Origin: CAVZRC01 sp963777695
Lineage (GTDB): Bacteria; Planctomycetota; Planctomycetia; Isosphaerales; Isosphaeraceae
NCBI GenBank assembly: GCA_963777695.1
Contig: CAVZRC010000004.1
Coordinates: forward strand, 4,030,001-4,094,000
Reading direction: 5' to 3'
DNA length: 64,000 nt
Part shown: positions 1 through 11,100 of the stretch, one piece after another
Position numbering within the stretch: position 1 is the first letter of the stretch
How the letters are laid out: each line of letters begins with the position of its first letter
Program-made: the position numbers and the translations under genes
Notes under the pieces: generated by a model
Databases searched by the model: none
What the model was told of the DNA's origin: nothing
What the model saw: only the letters and a program-made list of their open reading frames with translations

Positions 1-2
1 TC

Positions 3-1271
3 CCCGGCTCGTGGATGCCGGTGAGCAGCGGTCAGGGCCAGGGCCAGCCCCAGGCATCGGGCCAGAGCCAGGCGACTTACATGCCGCCTCCTCCGGCGAG
101 CCTCGAAGCCGGGCCGAACACGCCGCAGCCCTCGCCGAACGTCGCGTGGACGCCGGGCTACTGGGTCTGGCAAGGGAACGCCTACGCCTGGCGGCCCGGG
201 TTCTGGGCGAACGTCCAGCCCAACTGGATCTGGATGCCCCCGCATTACGTCTGGACGCCCAGCGGGTACCTGTTCGTCCCCGGATACTGGGACCTGCCCG
301 TGGCCAACCGCGGACTCATGTTCGCGCCGGTCTACTATCCCCAGCCGGTCTACGCACAGCCCGGCTTCGCCTTCACGCCATCGATCACCATCGTTGGCTC
401 GGCCGTGACCGCCAACCTCTTCGTCCAGGCGAGCACCAACCAGTACCTCTTCGGCAACTACTACGCCCAGACCAACATCAATGTCGGGATCGTCCCCTGG
501 TTCTCGTTCAGTTTCTCGACCGGCCCACCGGTCTACTACGACCCGCTGTTCTCGTTCTATGCGGTGGTCAACGTGCGTCAGAACCCCCAGTGGATCGTCC
601 AGGCGCGACAAGCGTATATCCTGCGGCGCGACAACATCGTGATGAGGCCGCCGGTGACCTATGCCGAGCAAGTGCGGATCGAGCGGAACGTGTCCATCAC
701 GCGGGATATCACGGTGGTCGACCATCGGACGATGGGCATGTCGCTGGAGCGGCTCGCGGCCGACCCGATCGCCGGCAAGAACATGCGGATGGTACGCGTG
801 AGCGAGGCCGAGCGCCAGCAGATCCGGCATCAGGTGGCGCAGGTGCATCAGGCCCGCGAGCAGCGGGCCCACCAGGAGCGCGAGGCGGCGCGGGCCGGCG
901 TCCCCAACCGCCCGAGGACGATGAGCATGCCCCACTCGCCGATCGCGGCCCACACGGCGCTCATCCGGCCTCCGGCCATCCTGGCGCGGGCCATCCCGCG
1001 GCGCATGCCGGTGGTGCCGGCGCCCGGGCCGCCGTCGCCCACCGCGGCGAGGAGGAGCACGCGTCAGCCCGGCGTGCCGAGGGGCATGAGGGTCGCCCCG
1101 CGGCCGAGGCGCCCGCGCCGGGGCCGCCGAGAGGCGCCCCGCCGCCCGGGCGGCCCGGCCGGCCGCCAAGGCCGCACCGCGCCCGGCTCCCGCCCAGCGC
1201 GGACGTATGACGACGCGGCCGGGGGAACACGCGGAGCACGAACGCCGCCCGTGACGCGGACCGGCGGGTGA
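3..1271 (+). CDS. WxPGYW-repeat (YXWGXW-like) protein, 5' end outside window
   Basis: The frame is open to the left edge, so the N-terminus is missing. After a Gln/Ser/Pro-rich stretch, residues about 45-100 hold repeated Trp/Tyr/Pro motifs such as WTPGYWVW, WRPGFW, VWTPSGY and VPGYW, as in bacterial 'YXWGXW repeat' exported proteins. A Tyr/Phe-rich segment (YYPQPVY, FSFSFSTGPPVYYD) follows, then a basic helical part. The last ~110 residues are Arg/Pro/Ala low complexity. Another frame near 1030-1200 has a more ordinary charged composition (RGEEEHASARRAEG), so a frame break near 1030 is possible. The family is usually secreted or envelope-associated and has no defined enzymatic role. No partner gene can be seen. 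Confidence 0.65.
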   Translation, partial: PGSWMPVSSGQGQGQPQASGQSQATYMPPPPASLEAGPNTPQPSPNVAWTPGYWVWQGNAYAWRPGFWANVQPNWIWMPPHYVWTPSGYLFVPGYWDLPVANRGLMFAPVYYPQPVYAQPGFAFTPSITIVGSAVTANLFVQASTNQYLFGNYYAQTNINVGIVPWFSFSFSTGPPVYYDPLFSFYAVVNVRQNPQWIVQARQAYILRRDNIVMRPPVTYAEQVRIERNVSITRDITVVDHRTMGMSLERLAADPIAGKNMRMVRVSEAERQQIRHQVAQVHQAREQRAHQEREAARAGVPNRPRTMSMPHSPIAAHTALIRPPAILARAIPRRMPVVPAPGPPSPTAARRSTRQPGVPRGMRVAPRPRRPRRGRREAPRRPGGPAGRQGRTAPGSRPARTYDDAAGGTRGARTPPVTRTGG

Positions 1272-1488
1272 AACCTGCCATGCCGGCATGTTCGGATCTC
1301 GAGGCCGCGCCGCCATCAGACGGCTCGGCCCTTTCGCTTGAACGGGGACCTCCGACCCCGGTCCTTATCATCGCGACCGTCTGCGACTACAATCACTCTG
1401 TCGGGTCGCTCCGATTCGGCGGGACATCTTGAGCGTTGAGGCGGACACCAGGGAGGATGGCGAGGTCAGGACGCCTCGCGAATGTCGG
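1272..1488. other. Short intergenic stretch before the helicase
   Basis: About 200 bases separate the repeat protein from the probable helicase start. A TTG at 1429 is in frame with the helicase and an ATG lies at 1489. No convincing promoter or terminator was found. Confidence 0.4.
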
Positions 1489-4291
1489 ATGCAACGAACA
1501 GGAGCCGGGAGCACACCGGGCGTTGATTCGTGGGGATCGGCCGTCGCACTCTTATCGGAGCCAGTCCGAGGCTGGTTCGAAGCGGCGTTCCCGGATGGTC
1601 CGACGCCGGCGCAGGCGATGGCCTGGCCGCCGATCGCCGCGGGCGAGCACCTGTTGCTCGTCTCGCCGACCGGCACAGGCAAGACCCTGGCGGCCTTCCT
1701 GGCGATCCTCGACCGGCTCTTCCGCGCCAGGGAGGCGAAGGCGCTGGCCCCCGGGCTTCGTTGCGTTTATGTCTCGCCTCTGCGAAGTCTCAACTACGAC
1801 ATCGAGCGCAACCTGGCCGAGCCGCTGGCAGGCATCGCGCGCCGGCTGGAACTCGATCCGTGCCCCGTCCGGGTCGGCGTGCGCACGGGCGACACCTCGG
1901 CGTATGAGCGTCGCAAGTTGAGAGATCATCCGCCACACATCCTGATCACCACGCCCGAGAGCCTCTCGCTGCTGTTGAGCCAGGAGTGCTGGCAGCCGCA
2001 CTGGAAGACCGTCGAGCACCTGATCGTCGATGAGGTGCATGCCCTGGCGCCGACGAAACGGGGAGCCGACCTGGCCGTCTCGCTGGAGCGGGTCGCATCG
2101 CAGGCCGCGAGGGATCCGTGTCGCGTCGGGCTCTCGGCCACCTGCCGGCCGGACGAGTCGATCACGCGGTTCCTGGTCGGGACCGGTCGGACTTGTCGCG
2201 TGATCGAGGCCCCCCCGCCCCACGGCACTCCGCCTCTTACGATCGGTGTCGAGTCGCTGATCAAAGCCGGCGAGGCCCCGCATCGTGGGCTGAGCTACCG
2301 CCGCTTGTTGAGGCGCCTCCGACAGGTCATCGGGGCGAATCGCATCACCGTTGTCTTCGCCAATACGCGCGCTTTTGCCGAGAAGATCACGCACGACCTG
2401 CGGGGTGGGCTGGGGAGTGGGCAGTGGGGAGTGGGCGGAGAAGACAAACGCGAACCCGGGAAGTCGGTGGCCGAGGAACCCCCCCTGACCCCCCCTTCGC
2501 AAGGGGGGGATAGGAAGGTGCGGGGAGGGAGCGAATCTTCCCCCCCTTTAGAAGGGGGGGCCAGGGGGGGTAGCGCCAGCCAACCGCCGAAGAGACGGAC
2601 GAGCCGTCGATCGCCGCGCACCACTCGGCGCTCGATGCACAGCGGCGTCGGTCGATCGAGGCGGGGCTGAAGGCGGGCTCGATCCGCGCCGTGGTGACCA
2701 GCACCAGCCTGGAGCTGGGCGTCGACATCGGCACGGCCGACGTGACCGTTCAGGTGGGGCTGCCCGGCGGGGTCTCGCGATGTTTGCAGCGCGTGGGTCG
2801 ATCGGGCCATCGCCGGGGCGCCGGCTCGCGCGGGCTCTTGCTGGCCGCGACGCCCGGCGAGTTGGTCGGCGCCCTGGTCACGGCCCGCGCAGCCCTCGCG
2901 GGCCGTGTCGAGCCGATCCGCGGCGTCTCCGCGCCGCTGGACGTGGTCTGCCAGCAGCTCGTCGGCATGGCCTGCGCGGGCGAGCAGTCGGTTGACGCGG
3001 CCTTCGATCTGATCCGCAAGGCCGGCCCGATGGCCGGGCTGTCGCGGGCCGATCTCGACGCCTGTCTGAACTCGCTGGCCGGCGAGCTCGCCGCGCCGGC
3101 CGGTGCCTATGAGTCCGAGCCCGGCGCGGCGCCGCGGTGGACAGCCCCTCGCATCTGGAAGCGCGCCGGCTGGTTCGGCGTCCGCGACCGTCGCGTGGCC
3201 CGGTGGTTCCGTAGCAATGTCGGCACCATCTGTTCCGAAGAGTCGGTGCGGGTCGTGGAGGACGGGACCGCCGTCGGCACGCTGGAGGCGTCGTATGCCG
3301 AGCGGCTGGCCGTGGGCGATCGATTCGTCCTGGATGGGCGCCGCTCCAGGTCCGCAGGATGGAGGCGGCGATCGTCCACGCGCGACCGGCCGGCGGCGAG
3401 CCGAGCCTGCCGCGATGGTCCAGCGATCGACAATCGTTCTCGCCCGAGCTGGCCGCCGAGCTGGCCGGCTTCCGCGTCGAGGTCGCATGCCGGCTCGTCG
3501 GCGAGGGCGCCGTGGCCCTCCGAGGCTGGCTGGTCGAGGAGCTCGACCTGAAGCCGCAGGCCGCCGCCGTGGTGATCGAATTGTTCGAGGCCCAGCAGCA
3601 GTGGAGCGAGGTCCCCGGCGCCGAGGGGCTCCTGGTCGAGGAGTCGCCGGCGCCCGAGGGCGCGGGACGGATCTACACGTTTCACGCGCCTTTGCATCGT
3701 TCGGCGTGCGAGGCGATGGCGCGTGCCGTCGGCGCCCGGGTGGGCCGTCGCGTCGGTCGCGACGTGGTGCTCGGCGTCGCCGACCTCGGTTGGTCGATCC
3801 GACTGCCCGACGAGGCTGCGATCGTGGCCGAAGACCTGCCGATGCTGCTGGACCTCGATCGCCTCGACGAGGACGTGCTCGAGGGCCTGGATCGGGGCGA
3901 ATTGCTGGCGCGCCGGTTCCGCCAGGTCGCGACGATCGCGCTGATGGTCCTCCGCAACCCGGAGCCGGGACGGCGGGTGCGGGTTGGCGGGCTGCACTGG
4001 GCCAGCACGCGGCTCTATCCGCTGGTGCGGGCCGCCTGCCCCGACCATCCGCTGCTCCGCCAGACGCGCCGCGAGGTGCTCGACGAGGTCCTGGACGTCC
4101 CGGCCGCGCGGCGATGGCTCGAATCGCGGCCGTCGGTCCGGTTCCGCGTCCTGCCGGGCTTGTCTCCGTTCGCCGCCGCCTGGATCGAGCCGGCCTCGGG
4201 CGATTCGCTCCACTTCGAGTCGCCCGCCGAGGCGCTGCGACGCCTCCACCAGCGGCTGATCTCCGCCGGCTCGGGAGGGACGACGCCATGA
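1489..4291 (+). pseudogene. Ligase-associated DEXH-box helicase (Lhr family), interrupted
   Basis: Three reading frames together encode one Lhr-type superfamily 2 helicase. Frame one has the Q-like motif TPAQAMAW, Walker A SPTGTGKT, motif Ib TTPESL, the Walker B box DEVH and motif III GLSATC. Frame two (from ~2586) has motifs V and VI, TSTSLELGVDIG and QRVGRSGHR. Frame three (from ~3358) has the C-terminal Lhr core. Two lesions separate them. A ~180 bp G/C-rich repeat sits at ~2404-2585, between the second RecA lobe's FANTRAF segment and its AAHHSALD segment. A single missing base lies near 3338. Homologues are ~820 residues and act in DNA repair with an ATP-dependent ligase, an exonuclease and PdeM. 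The stop overlaps pdeM by ATGA, so the two were co-translated. The ligase and exonuclease are not in the window. A TTG at 1429 is an alternative start. The insertion makes real inactivation more likely here than elsewhere. Confidence 0.8.
2404..2585. repeat. Hairpin repeat inserted in the helicase gene
   Basis: The insert starts with a G-rich run of GGGGAGTGGGC-type units. It continues with two nested palindromes: CCCCCCTTCGCAAGGGGGG at ~2491-2510 and CCCCCCTTTAGAAGGGGGG at ~2540-2558. Outer arms of the ACCCCCCCTGACC / CCAGGGGGGT type enclose both. It is not coding-like and interrupts conserved helicase sequence. It resembles a small non-autonomous (MITE-like) element. A related GGGGAGT-rich tract lies at 58583. 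Confidence 0.7.
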
Positions 4292-5034
4292 CCGGGCGAC
4301 TGCGGAAAAAGCCACTGGCCTCGACGCCCGGGGTGACCATGTGGGAGTCGTGGCAGCTCACGCCCGAGGGCGCGGCGATCCATCCCGGCGAGCGGACTGC
4401 GGTGATCGCCGACGTCCACCTGGGCTACGAGTGGGCCCGCGGCGCCGCGGGCGACTGCGTCCCCGCGCACTCGCTGGATGAGACCCGCACGCGGCTCGAC
4501 CGCCTTCTCGCCCGCGCACCGATCGAACGGCTGATCGTGGCCGGCGACCTGGTCGAGTCGTCGCGCCCCTGTCATCGGACGGCCGCCGACCTGCGCCGGC
4601 TCGTGGACTGGCTCGACCCGCTCGGCGTCCGTCTCCTGGTGCTCGAGGGGAACCACGATCGGAGCCCGATGGGCGTCTCGAAATTGAGGCGGCGATCGAC
4701 CGGCTCCCCCCCCCTGCCCTCGACCTGCACGGTCGACAGCTGGACGATCGGCCACGGGCATCAACCGATCGCCGGCGATCGGACGATCTCGGGGCATGTG
4801 CACCCGATCGTCCGGATCGCGGGCGTGGGCGCGCCGTGCTTCCTGGCCGGACCGGGCCGGATCGTCCTGCCGGCCTTCTCGCGCAACGCGGCGGGCTGGG
4901 ACGTCCTCACGGCTGCTGTCCCCCGGGACTGGCGGATCGCAGACCTCCGGTGCTTCGCCAGCACCGGCGATGATATCCTCGATCTCGGCTTGATGCCCGA
5001 CATGCGGCGGGCGCTCGCACGCCTGTCTCGATGA
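4288..5034 (+). CDS. pdeM: Ligase-associated metallophosphoesterase PdeM
   Basis: A calcineurin-like phosphoesterase of ~248 residues. The metal-binding motifs appear in order: ADVHLG (D-x-H), VAGDLVE (GD), EGNHD (GNHD), GHGHQP and SGHVHP. The ATG overlaps the helicase stop by four bases. PdeM partners Lhr-type helicase, an exonuclease and a ligase in a DNA repair set; the proposed role is endonucleolytic or phosphodiester processing in the cytoplasm. Between GNHDRSPMG and PLPSTC the frame (VSKLRRRSTGSP) is atypical. The neighbouring frame there reads LEIEAAIDRLPP, the expected family sequence. Two compensating one-base indels near 4674 and 4705 are therefore likely, and the catalytic motifs stay in frame. 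The next possible start, MWESWQL, is at 4339. Confidence 0.85.
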   Translation: MTGRLRKKPLASTPGVTMWESWQLTPEGAAIHPGERTAVIADVHLGYEWARGAAGDCVPAHSLDETRTRLDRLLARAPIERLIVAGDLVESSRPCHRTAADLRRLVDWLDPLGVRLLVLEGNHDRSPMGVSKLRRRSTGSPPLPSTCTVDSWTIGHGHQPIAGDRTISGHVHPIVRIAGVGAPCFLAGPGRIVLPAFSRNAAGWDVLTAAVPRDWRIADLRCFASTGDDILDLGLMPDMRRALARLSR

Positions 5035-5046
5035 CCGGAGGCGTGC

Positions 5047-5138
5047 TTCAGCGGGCGAACGGGTCGGCGGGGAAGTCGGCGTCGAGGAGCAGGCCCGCCG
5101 GCACCGGGTTGCGGCGGCACCAGCGGGCGAACCGGAAG
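5047..5138 (-). pseudogene. Relic of a paralogous kinase gene (juxtamembrane plus C-terminus)
   Basis: Translation of the minus strand gives FRFARWCRRNPVPAG, then LDADFPADPFAR and a TGA stop. The first part matches the juxtamembrane segment of the adjacent kinase (RFARWCRRNPG, ~10250). The second matches that kinase's C-terminal end (DDPVFPADPFAP, ~5185). Some 5 kb of intervening sequence is absent. This is best read as the remains of a deleted kinase paralogue, or of a recombination that also replaced the present kinase's last residues. Confidence 0.65.
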
Positions 5139-5149
5139 CGAAGCTTGGC

Positions 5150-8100
5150 TCACGGTGGGTTTGACCCACCCGACAATACTGGTGCGAAAGGGTCGGCCGG
5201 GAAGACCGGATCGTCGAGGATTACGGCCTCAGCCTCGCGGAGCCAGACCATTAGCTCCAGCCAGTTCACGATGTTGGCGTAATCGTTCTCGAGCAATCGA
5301 TCGGTGTCGAATCGGCCGCCACGGGGCCCGCCGGCCATACTCCATGCCTGGGCGAGCGCCTTCCGGGCTTCCTCCGCGTGGCCGAGGCGGTGGTAAGCCA
5401 GGGCGAGCACGGGCCAGTTCAACACTTTGCCTTGCCAATGGGGATACTCTTCGAGGGACCGCCGACAGGAGCGGACTGCTTGATCGTAGTGTCCGGCACG
5501 ATATTGGGCAGACCCGAGGACGTAGAGCATGCATCCGGGCCAGTGGACCGGGTCCGGGAAACCGCACTTCAGCGCGCGTTCCGCCATCTGGATCGAGAGG
5601 TCGCGGTCGTCCAGCGCGTCGGGTGCCAGGATGCCGGGGCGATTGGCGAGCACCAGCGTGGCCGCATCCTCGCTGCGTCGGGCGCGATCGAGGGTCTCGC
5701 GGCAAAGCCGGCGATAGCCCTCGCGATCGCTAGCCATCATCAGGAGGCAGGTTCGAATGAGTCGGTCGTACATCTGGGTGTCGGAGAGCTCCCCCGCGAC
5801 GAGGGCGGCCCGGTCCCAGAAGCCGCGCCGGGCCAACTGGCGGACCCGCCACTCCTGGAGCCGACGATCGCCCGGACGACCGGGGGCCACCCGGTTATAG
5901 ATCGCATCCTGTGAGGCCACCTCGGCGGCCATTGCCTCCAGTCGCTCGCCCGCCTCTGGAGCGGCCCGGTCCAACGCCCGGGCGAAGTCGGCGGCGGCCC
6001 GATCCGGTTGGCCCCAATCGGCCAGGATCCGGCCGCGTTCGGCCCAGACCTGGGGATCCTTTCGGCCGAGCTGCACGGCCTGGTCGAGGTCGGCCTCGGC
6101 CTCTTTCCGACGGCCCAACTCGCCGAGACGCCGGCCTCGGGCAAGCCGGAACTGAAGGTGGTCGGGATCGATCATCAGCGCGAGGTCATAGTCGGCAGTC
6201 GCCTTGTCGAGGTGTTTCAGCCGGTCGCGCATGCGGTCCTGGTAGGCCGGGAAGCGCGGGTCCTCGCCCGGGTCGGTGCCTTCGATGAGCGTCCTGGCCT
6301 CGCGGCGGAGCATGTCGGCCGCGATGAACTCGAACCACCCGGGGCCGGGGCCGATCGGGGCGGCGGTTGCTTCGGGTGGGGACAGGAATTCGGTCAAGGA
6401 CAGCCAGCCTCGATCCACGTCGGCCAGCGCCCGGCGGGCCTCCTCGTCCCGCTTCAGGCCGTGATAAGCCATGGCCAGCAACGACGGCCTCCAGCGACTT
6501 TCCTGAGGGAACTTCAGGGTGAGGTCGAGTGCGCGCTGAGATTGGCCAGCGCGAAGACAGGTCAGCGCGGCGGAGAGAGACTGCCAGCTCGATCCCTCCT
6601 GATCGTGTTTCTCCTCGCCGAATCGCTCGTGGAGTTGGGTCAGTCGGACAAATCCGCTGGGGTCGCCCGGCGCGAAGTTGCAGGTCATGGCGAGCTCGTC
6701 GAGGAGCCGTTGATCGGAGATCGCCCCAAAAGACTCGCGAAGGTCCTTGACGAGGCGACGGCACTTCTCGGTCTCGCCGGTGACCCACAGCAAGGAGGTG
6801 TAGAACCTGCGGAGGGAGACGTCGTCCGTCGGGGCACCATGGTAGACCCGGTCATACAGGGCCGCCGCCTCGCGCCACAGACCCATCTGGACGAAACGCC
6901 TCCCCTGGTCAATCGGGTTGTCGGCGAGCCGGAGGACCAGGGAGTGCGGCCCCGTCTCCTGGGTCACCCTGGCCAGGATGGTATTCCGCCCGGCGCGGAG
7001 GGTCACGGGGACCGGATCGAGAGCCCACGGCCCGTCGGTCAGTCGGGTCGTCTCGTGGATCGGCTGGCCGTTGAGCCAAACCCGCACCCGATCGTCGCCG
7101 CCGATCAGCAGCGTCGCGGTCCGCTCGTCGGGCGAGTAAACATAGGTCAGGACATATGCGGAGATGTTATTGGCATTGAAGACCGCCAGAAGGTTGACGT
7201 CGCCGTGAGGACCCGTCGCGACCCGCCGCCACAGCCGCGCGGCGGCACCGTCGGCGGCGGAGACCGGTCGCGCGGGATCGGGGTCATGCTCCGGCGGGCA
7301 TGGCGCCATCAGGCTCTTCGGATAGGGCCCGACGGCCCACCAGCCGGCCTCAAGGAACCGGTTCAGCTCGTTCGGCGTCAAGTTCGCGGCGCGGGCGAAG
7401 GCGGCATCGGCCCCGGCGCGGTCGCCGCGCTCGGCCAGCCAGCGACCGAAACTGATCCAGGGCATCGGGCCGGCGGACGACAGCGCCGCGGCCCTGGCGG
7501 AGTCGGCTGCCGCCCGGTCGCGATCGCCGAGTTCCGCGAGGATTTTACTCCGGGCCAGCCAGATCTCCGGGTCGTCCGGAGCCGCCGCGACGGCCGTCCG
7601 GAATCCCGCCTCGGCGAGGTCCGCACGGCCGACCTTCGCATAGAGCCGGGCCGTGGCCAGCGATGCCAGCGGCGGGTCGGGACCGGCCTTGCCTCGGATG
7701 ACGACCTCGGCCTCGCGGCGAAGCGCCAGCCCGCCGGCCCAATCCTGCCAGTAGACGAGATTGCGAAAGTCTCCCTCGTGCTCGAGAATCGTGCGGGCGG
7801 TTCGCGACTGGTCGGCCTCCGCGTCCTCCAGCGCCCGTCGGGCGTCCTCCTCGCGCCCGAGGCGATGCAGCGCCATCGCCAGCGTTGCCGCGTCGAGACC
7901 CGACCTCACCCAATAATCGGGTCTGCGGCCGTCCCACCGGTGGATCTGCTGGATCGCCTCCTCGAACCGGCCGCACCGATAGAGCGCCAGCGCCATCGCA
8001 TGGTTGGTGAAATGACTGTCCCAGACGGGCCGATCGAGCGCCTCGGCGTCGATGAGCGACAAGGCACGCGCCGGATCGCTGATCCCACCCGGGGCCGCGA

Positions 8101-11100
8101 CGAACATCCAGCCCAGTTGCGGGTCGCGGCCCCGGGATCGATTCGGGTCGCGGTCGCGGTCGAGGATCCGCGCGCACAGACGGCGATAGGCGGCGTCATC
8201 GCCGACGACGAGAAGCAGCGTCGCGGCCTCGCAGCACCAAACGGAGTTGTCGGAGAGACCGGCATCGAAGGCCCGAATATACAGGGGCGCGGCCAGGGCC
8301 CAGAGCCCGCGATCGGCGTAGGAGTGGCCGATGGATTGGCGCACGGCGGCCAGTCGGCCCGGATCGCGACGGGACACCGGGGCTTCGGACTCGGCGCGGG
8401 ACCAGAGCTCCTCCCCGTCGCGCCAGAGCCGATCCCCTTCGGCCAGCCGGCCGGACTCCCATTCCAGGGACCCCAGGGCGATCATCGTCGAGCTCAGGTC
8501 GACCCGGGATCGATCGTTCCTGGAGGCGCTCCGCGCGAGCCCTTGGCGGAGGGCGAGCGCCCGTTCGAACGACGCCCGCGCCTCGTCGAGCCGGTTCAGG
8601 CCGACCTGGATCACCCCGATCGCGTGATGGCTGGCGGCGACATCGCCGCGGAGCCGGCGGTCCTTCGGATCGGCCCCGGAGAGCTGCTCGCGGATCGCGA
8701 GGGCCTCCCGGTTGCGCTCCAGCTTCTGGGCCGGGCTGGCCCTGTCGGAGCGGGCCAGTTCCTCGGCGCTGGTAGCCCGCGCCTCCAGCTCGACGCGGGC
8801 CGTGAGCTTCTTGAAGTCGTCGCGGTCGCGGATCGGCGCCAGGTCGGTGTCGCGCTTGAGCGACTCGACGTCGCGGAACCCGAGATCCACGGCCTGGACG
8901 AGCGCCGCGATCGCCAGATCGGCCATGTGGAGTCGTTCCCGACGGTCGTCCTCGGAGCCGGAGGCCGTCTGGCCGACGGTCGGGGCGCCGCGCAAGAGGC
9001 CCGGACGCAGGCCAGGTTGTAGAGGTCGGCAGCAGTCCGGGACGGGAGCCGTTCCAGTCGTTCCAGGGCCGCGCGGGCCTGACGCATCAGCCGCGCGGCC
9101 TCATCCACCTTGCCAAGTGCGCGGAAGTACCCGCTGAGTTGCCGGGAGTCGCGGTAGTGCAAGCCCTGGAGCGAGGGGACTGAGGGGTTCTCGGCGGCGA
9201 GTCGCATCGCGATGTCGTTGGCCTCCTGGAGCCACGGCAACCCGGCTTCCCTCTCGCCGAGCTCCCAACGCATGGAGCCCGCATGGTTCAGGCCGATCGA
9301 CAGGTGCTGACCATACTCGACGACTTCCGGGGATCGCTCGTAGGCCGGGCGACTGTGCTGGACGACCCGTTCAAACATCGCCAGCGCCTCGCGCTCTGCC
9401 CCTGGCGACCGAGCACGAGGCCGAGGTTAATCAGCGTCTGCCCGAGATGGGCCTGGACCCTCGGGTCTTCCGGATCGCGACGGACCAGGGCCTCGCGCAG
9501 GGCCAGGGCCTTGAGGTGCCACGTGAGCGACCGGTCGGCCTGGGTCTCCGCGAAGGCCCGAGCGTCGTAGGCATCGGCGAGCTTCCGCTCGTAGCGGGCA
9601 AGGTCGGGGCCATCACGGACCAGCCGCTCCCAGATCGCGATCGCTTCGTCCGTCTGACCGAACTCGTCGAGGGCCTCGGCCAGTCCGCCCTGGGATTCCC
9701 GGTCGTGGGGCGAGCGCTCGGCAAGCGCCCGATAGAGGTCCCGCGCCTGCTGGAACGCCCACCGGGCCTCGTCCGCCTGTCCGAGCTCGCGGACGATCCT
9801 GCCGACGCGCAGGTGCGCGGCGGCCAGCCCGGCGAAGATGGTCGGATCATCGCCCCGCTCCTTGAGGAAGTCCTGGTAGAAGCCCAGCGCCGATTGGAGT
9901 AGGTCGCGGCGCAACGGCTGCATGCCGGGCACCTGGAAGAGCCGGCTCTCGCTGACCCGAGTGAGGTAGTCGTCCACGGCGGCGCGGGCCTTGGCGAAAT
10001 TGGCCTCGGCGCGATCGCGCTGGACCTTGGCGTCGCGGAGTGCGGCCTCGGCCTGTTGCCGCGACTGGGCCTCTCGCGTGCTCGCGGCCTCGGCCGCGTC
10101 CTTCTGCCGGTCGGCGACCCACCGGGCGGCGGTCTCCCGCTGGACCAGCCGGCTCATCCGCGCCAGGCCGATCAGTGAGCCGATCGTCGCCAGGATCAGG
10201 AAGCCGATCAGCGACGCGGCGAGGCCCGTCACCCCCGGGTTGCGGCGACACCATCGGGCGAACCGCTCCAGCTCGCCGATGCGACGCGACCGGATCGGCC
10301 GGTCCTCGAGGAACCGCTTCAGATCCTCGGCCAGCGCGGCCGCCGTCTGGTAGCGGTGGGCCGGGTCGCGCTCGATCGCCTTGTGGATCACCGTATCCAG
10401 GTCGCGCGGGACCCCGCGATCGAGGTCGCGCAGCCGCGGGGGATCCCCGATCGTGACCAGCCGGATCAGTCGGGCGCGGTCCGACTCGTCGTAGGCCGGG
10501 CGGAGGGCGATCAGCTCGTAGAGGGTCAGGCCCAGCGCGTAGATGTCGCCGCGGGCGTCGTACCGCCCCTCGAACGCCTCGGGGGGCATGTAGCGCACGG
10601 TGCCGAGCAGGTCGCCGGTGCCGGTGAGGTCTTGCTGGTCGGCGACCTTGGCCAGTCCGAAGTCGGTGACCCACACGGTCCCCTGGTCGTCGAGCAGCAG
10701 GTTCGACGGCTTGATGTCGCGGTGGATCACGCCCTGGCCATGGGCGTAGGCCAGCGCCTCGGCCACCTGCACGCCGATCCTCGCCGCCTCGCGGGAACCG
10801 GGACGCCCCGGGGATTTCCCGGTCCCGCCCGGTGCTTCGGCCCGATCCTTCGAGATGGCGTCGAGCCCGCGGCCGACGATGTATTGCATGACGTAGAAAT
10901 GCCGCCCCCGATGCTCGCCGACGCCGAAGACCGGCACGATGTGGGTGTGGTGCAGCCGTCCGGCGGCCTGGGCCTCGCGGCGGAACCGGGCGAGGTTGCC
11001 GTGCTCGGGCAGGAACTTCAGCGCCACGTGTCGGTTGAGCGAGCCCTGGTACGCCTCGCAGACGACGCCCATCCCGCCCCGGCCCAGCTCGCGGACGATC

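Noticed and set aside
2295..4361. Minus-strand frame of ~690 codons over the helicase
   Set aside because: Arg/Pro-rich shadow of GC-rich coding DNA; the helicase motifs on the plus strand are decisive.
6008..9022. Long plus-strand frame of ~1,000 codons
   Set aside because: It is the antisense of the kinase/TPR gene in GC-rich DNA. It has Gly/Arg/Pro/Ala-rich sequence without motifs.
8980..9400. Programmed ribosomal frameshifting in the large kinase
   Set aside because: The breaks differ in type between genes, lack a shared slippery heptamer and would require two events in one gene. Sequence indels explain them more simply.
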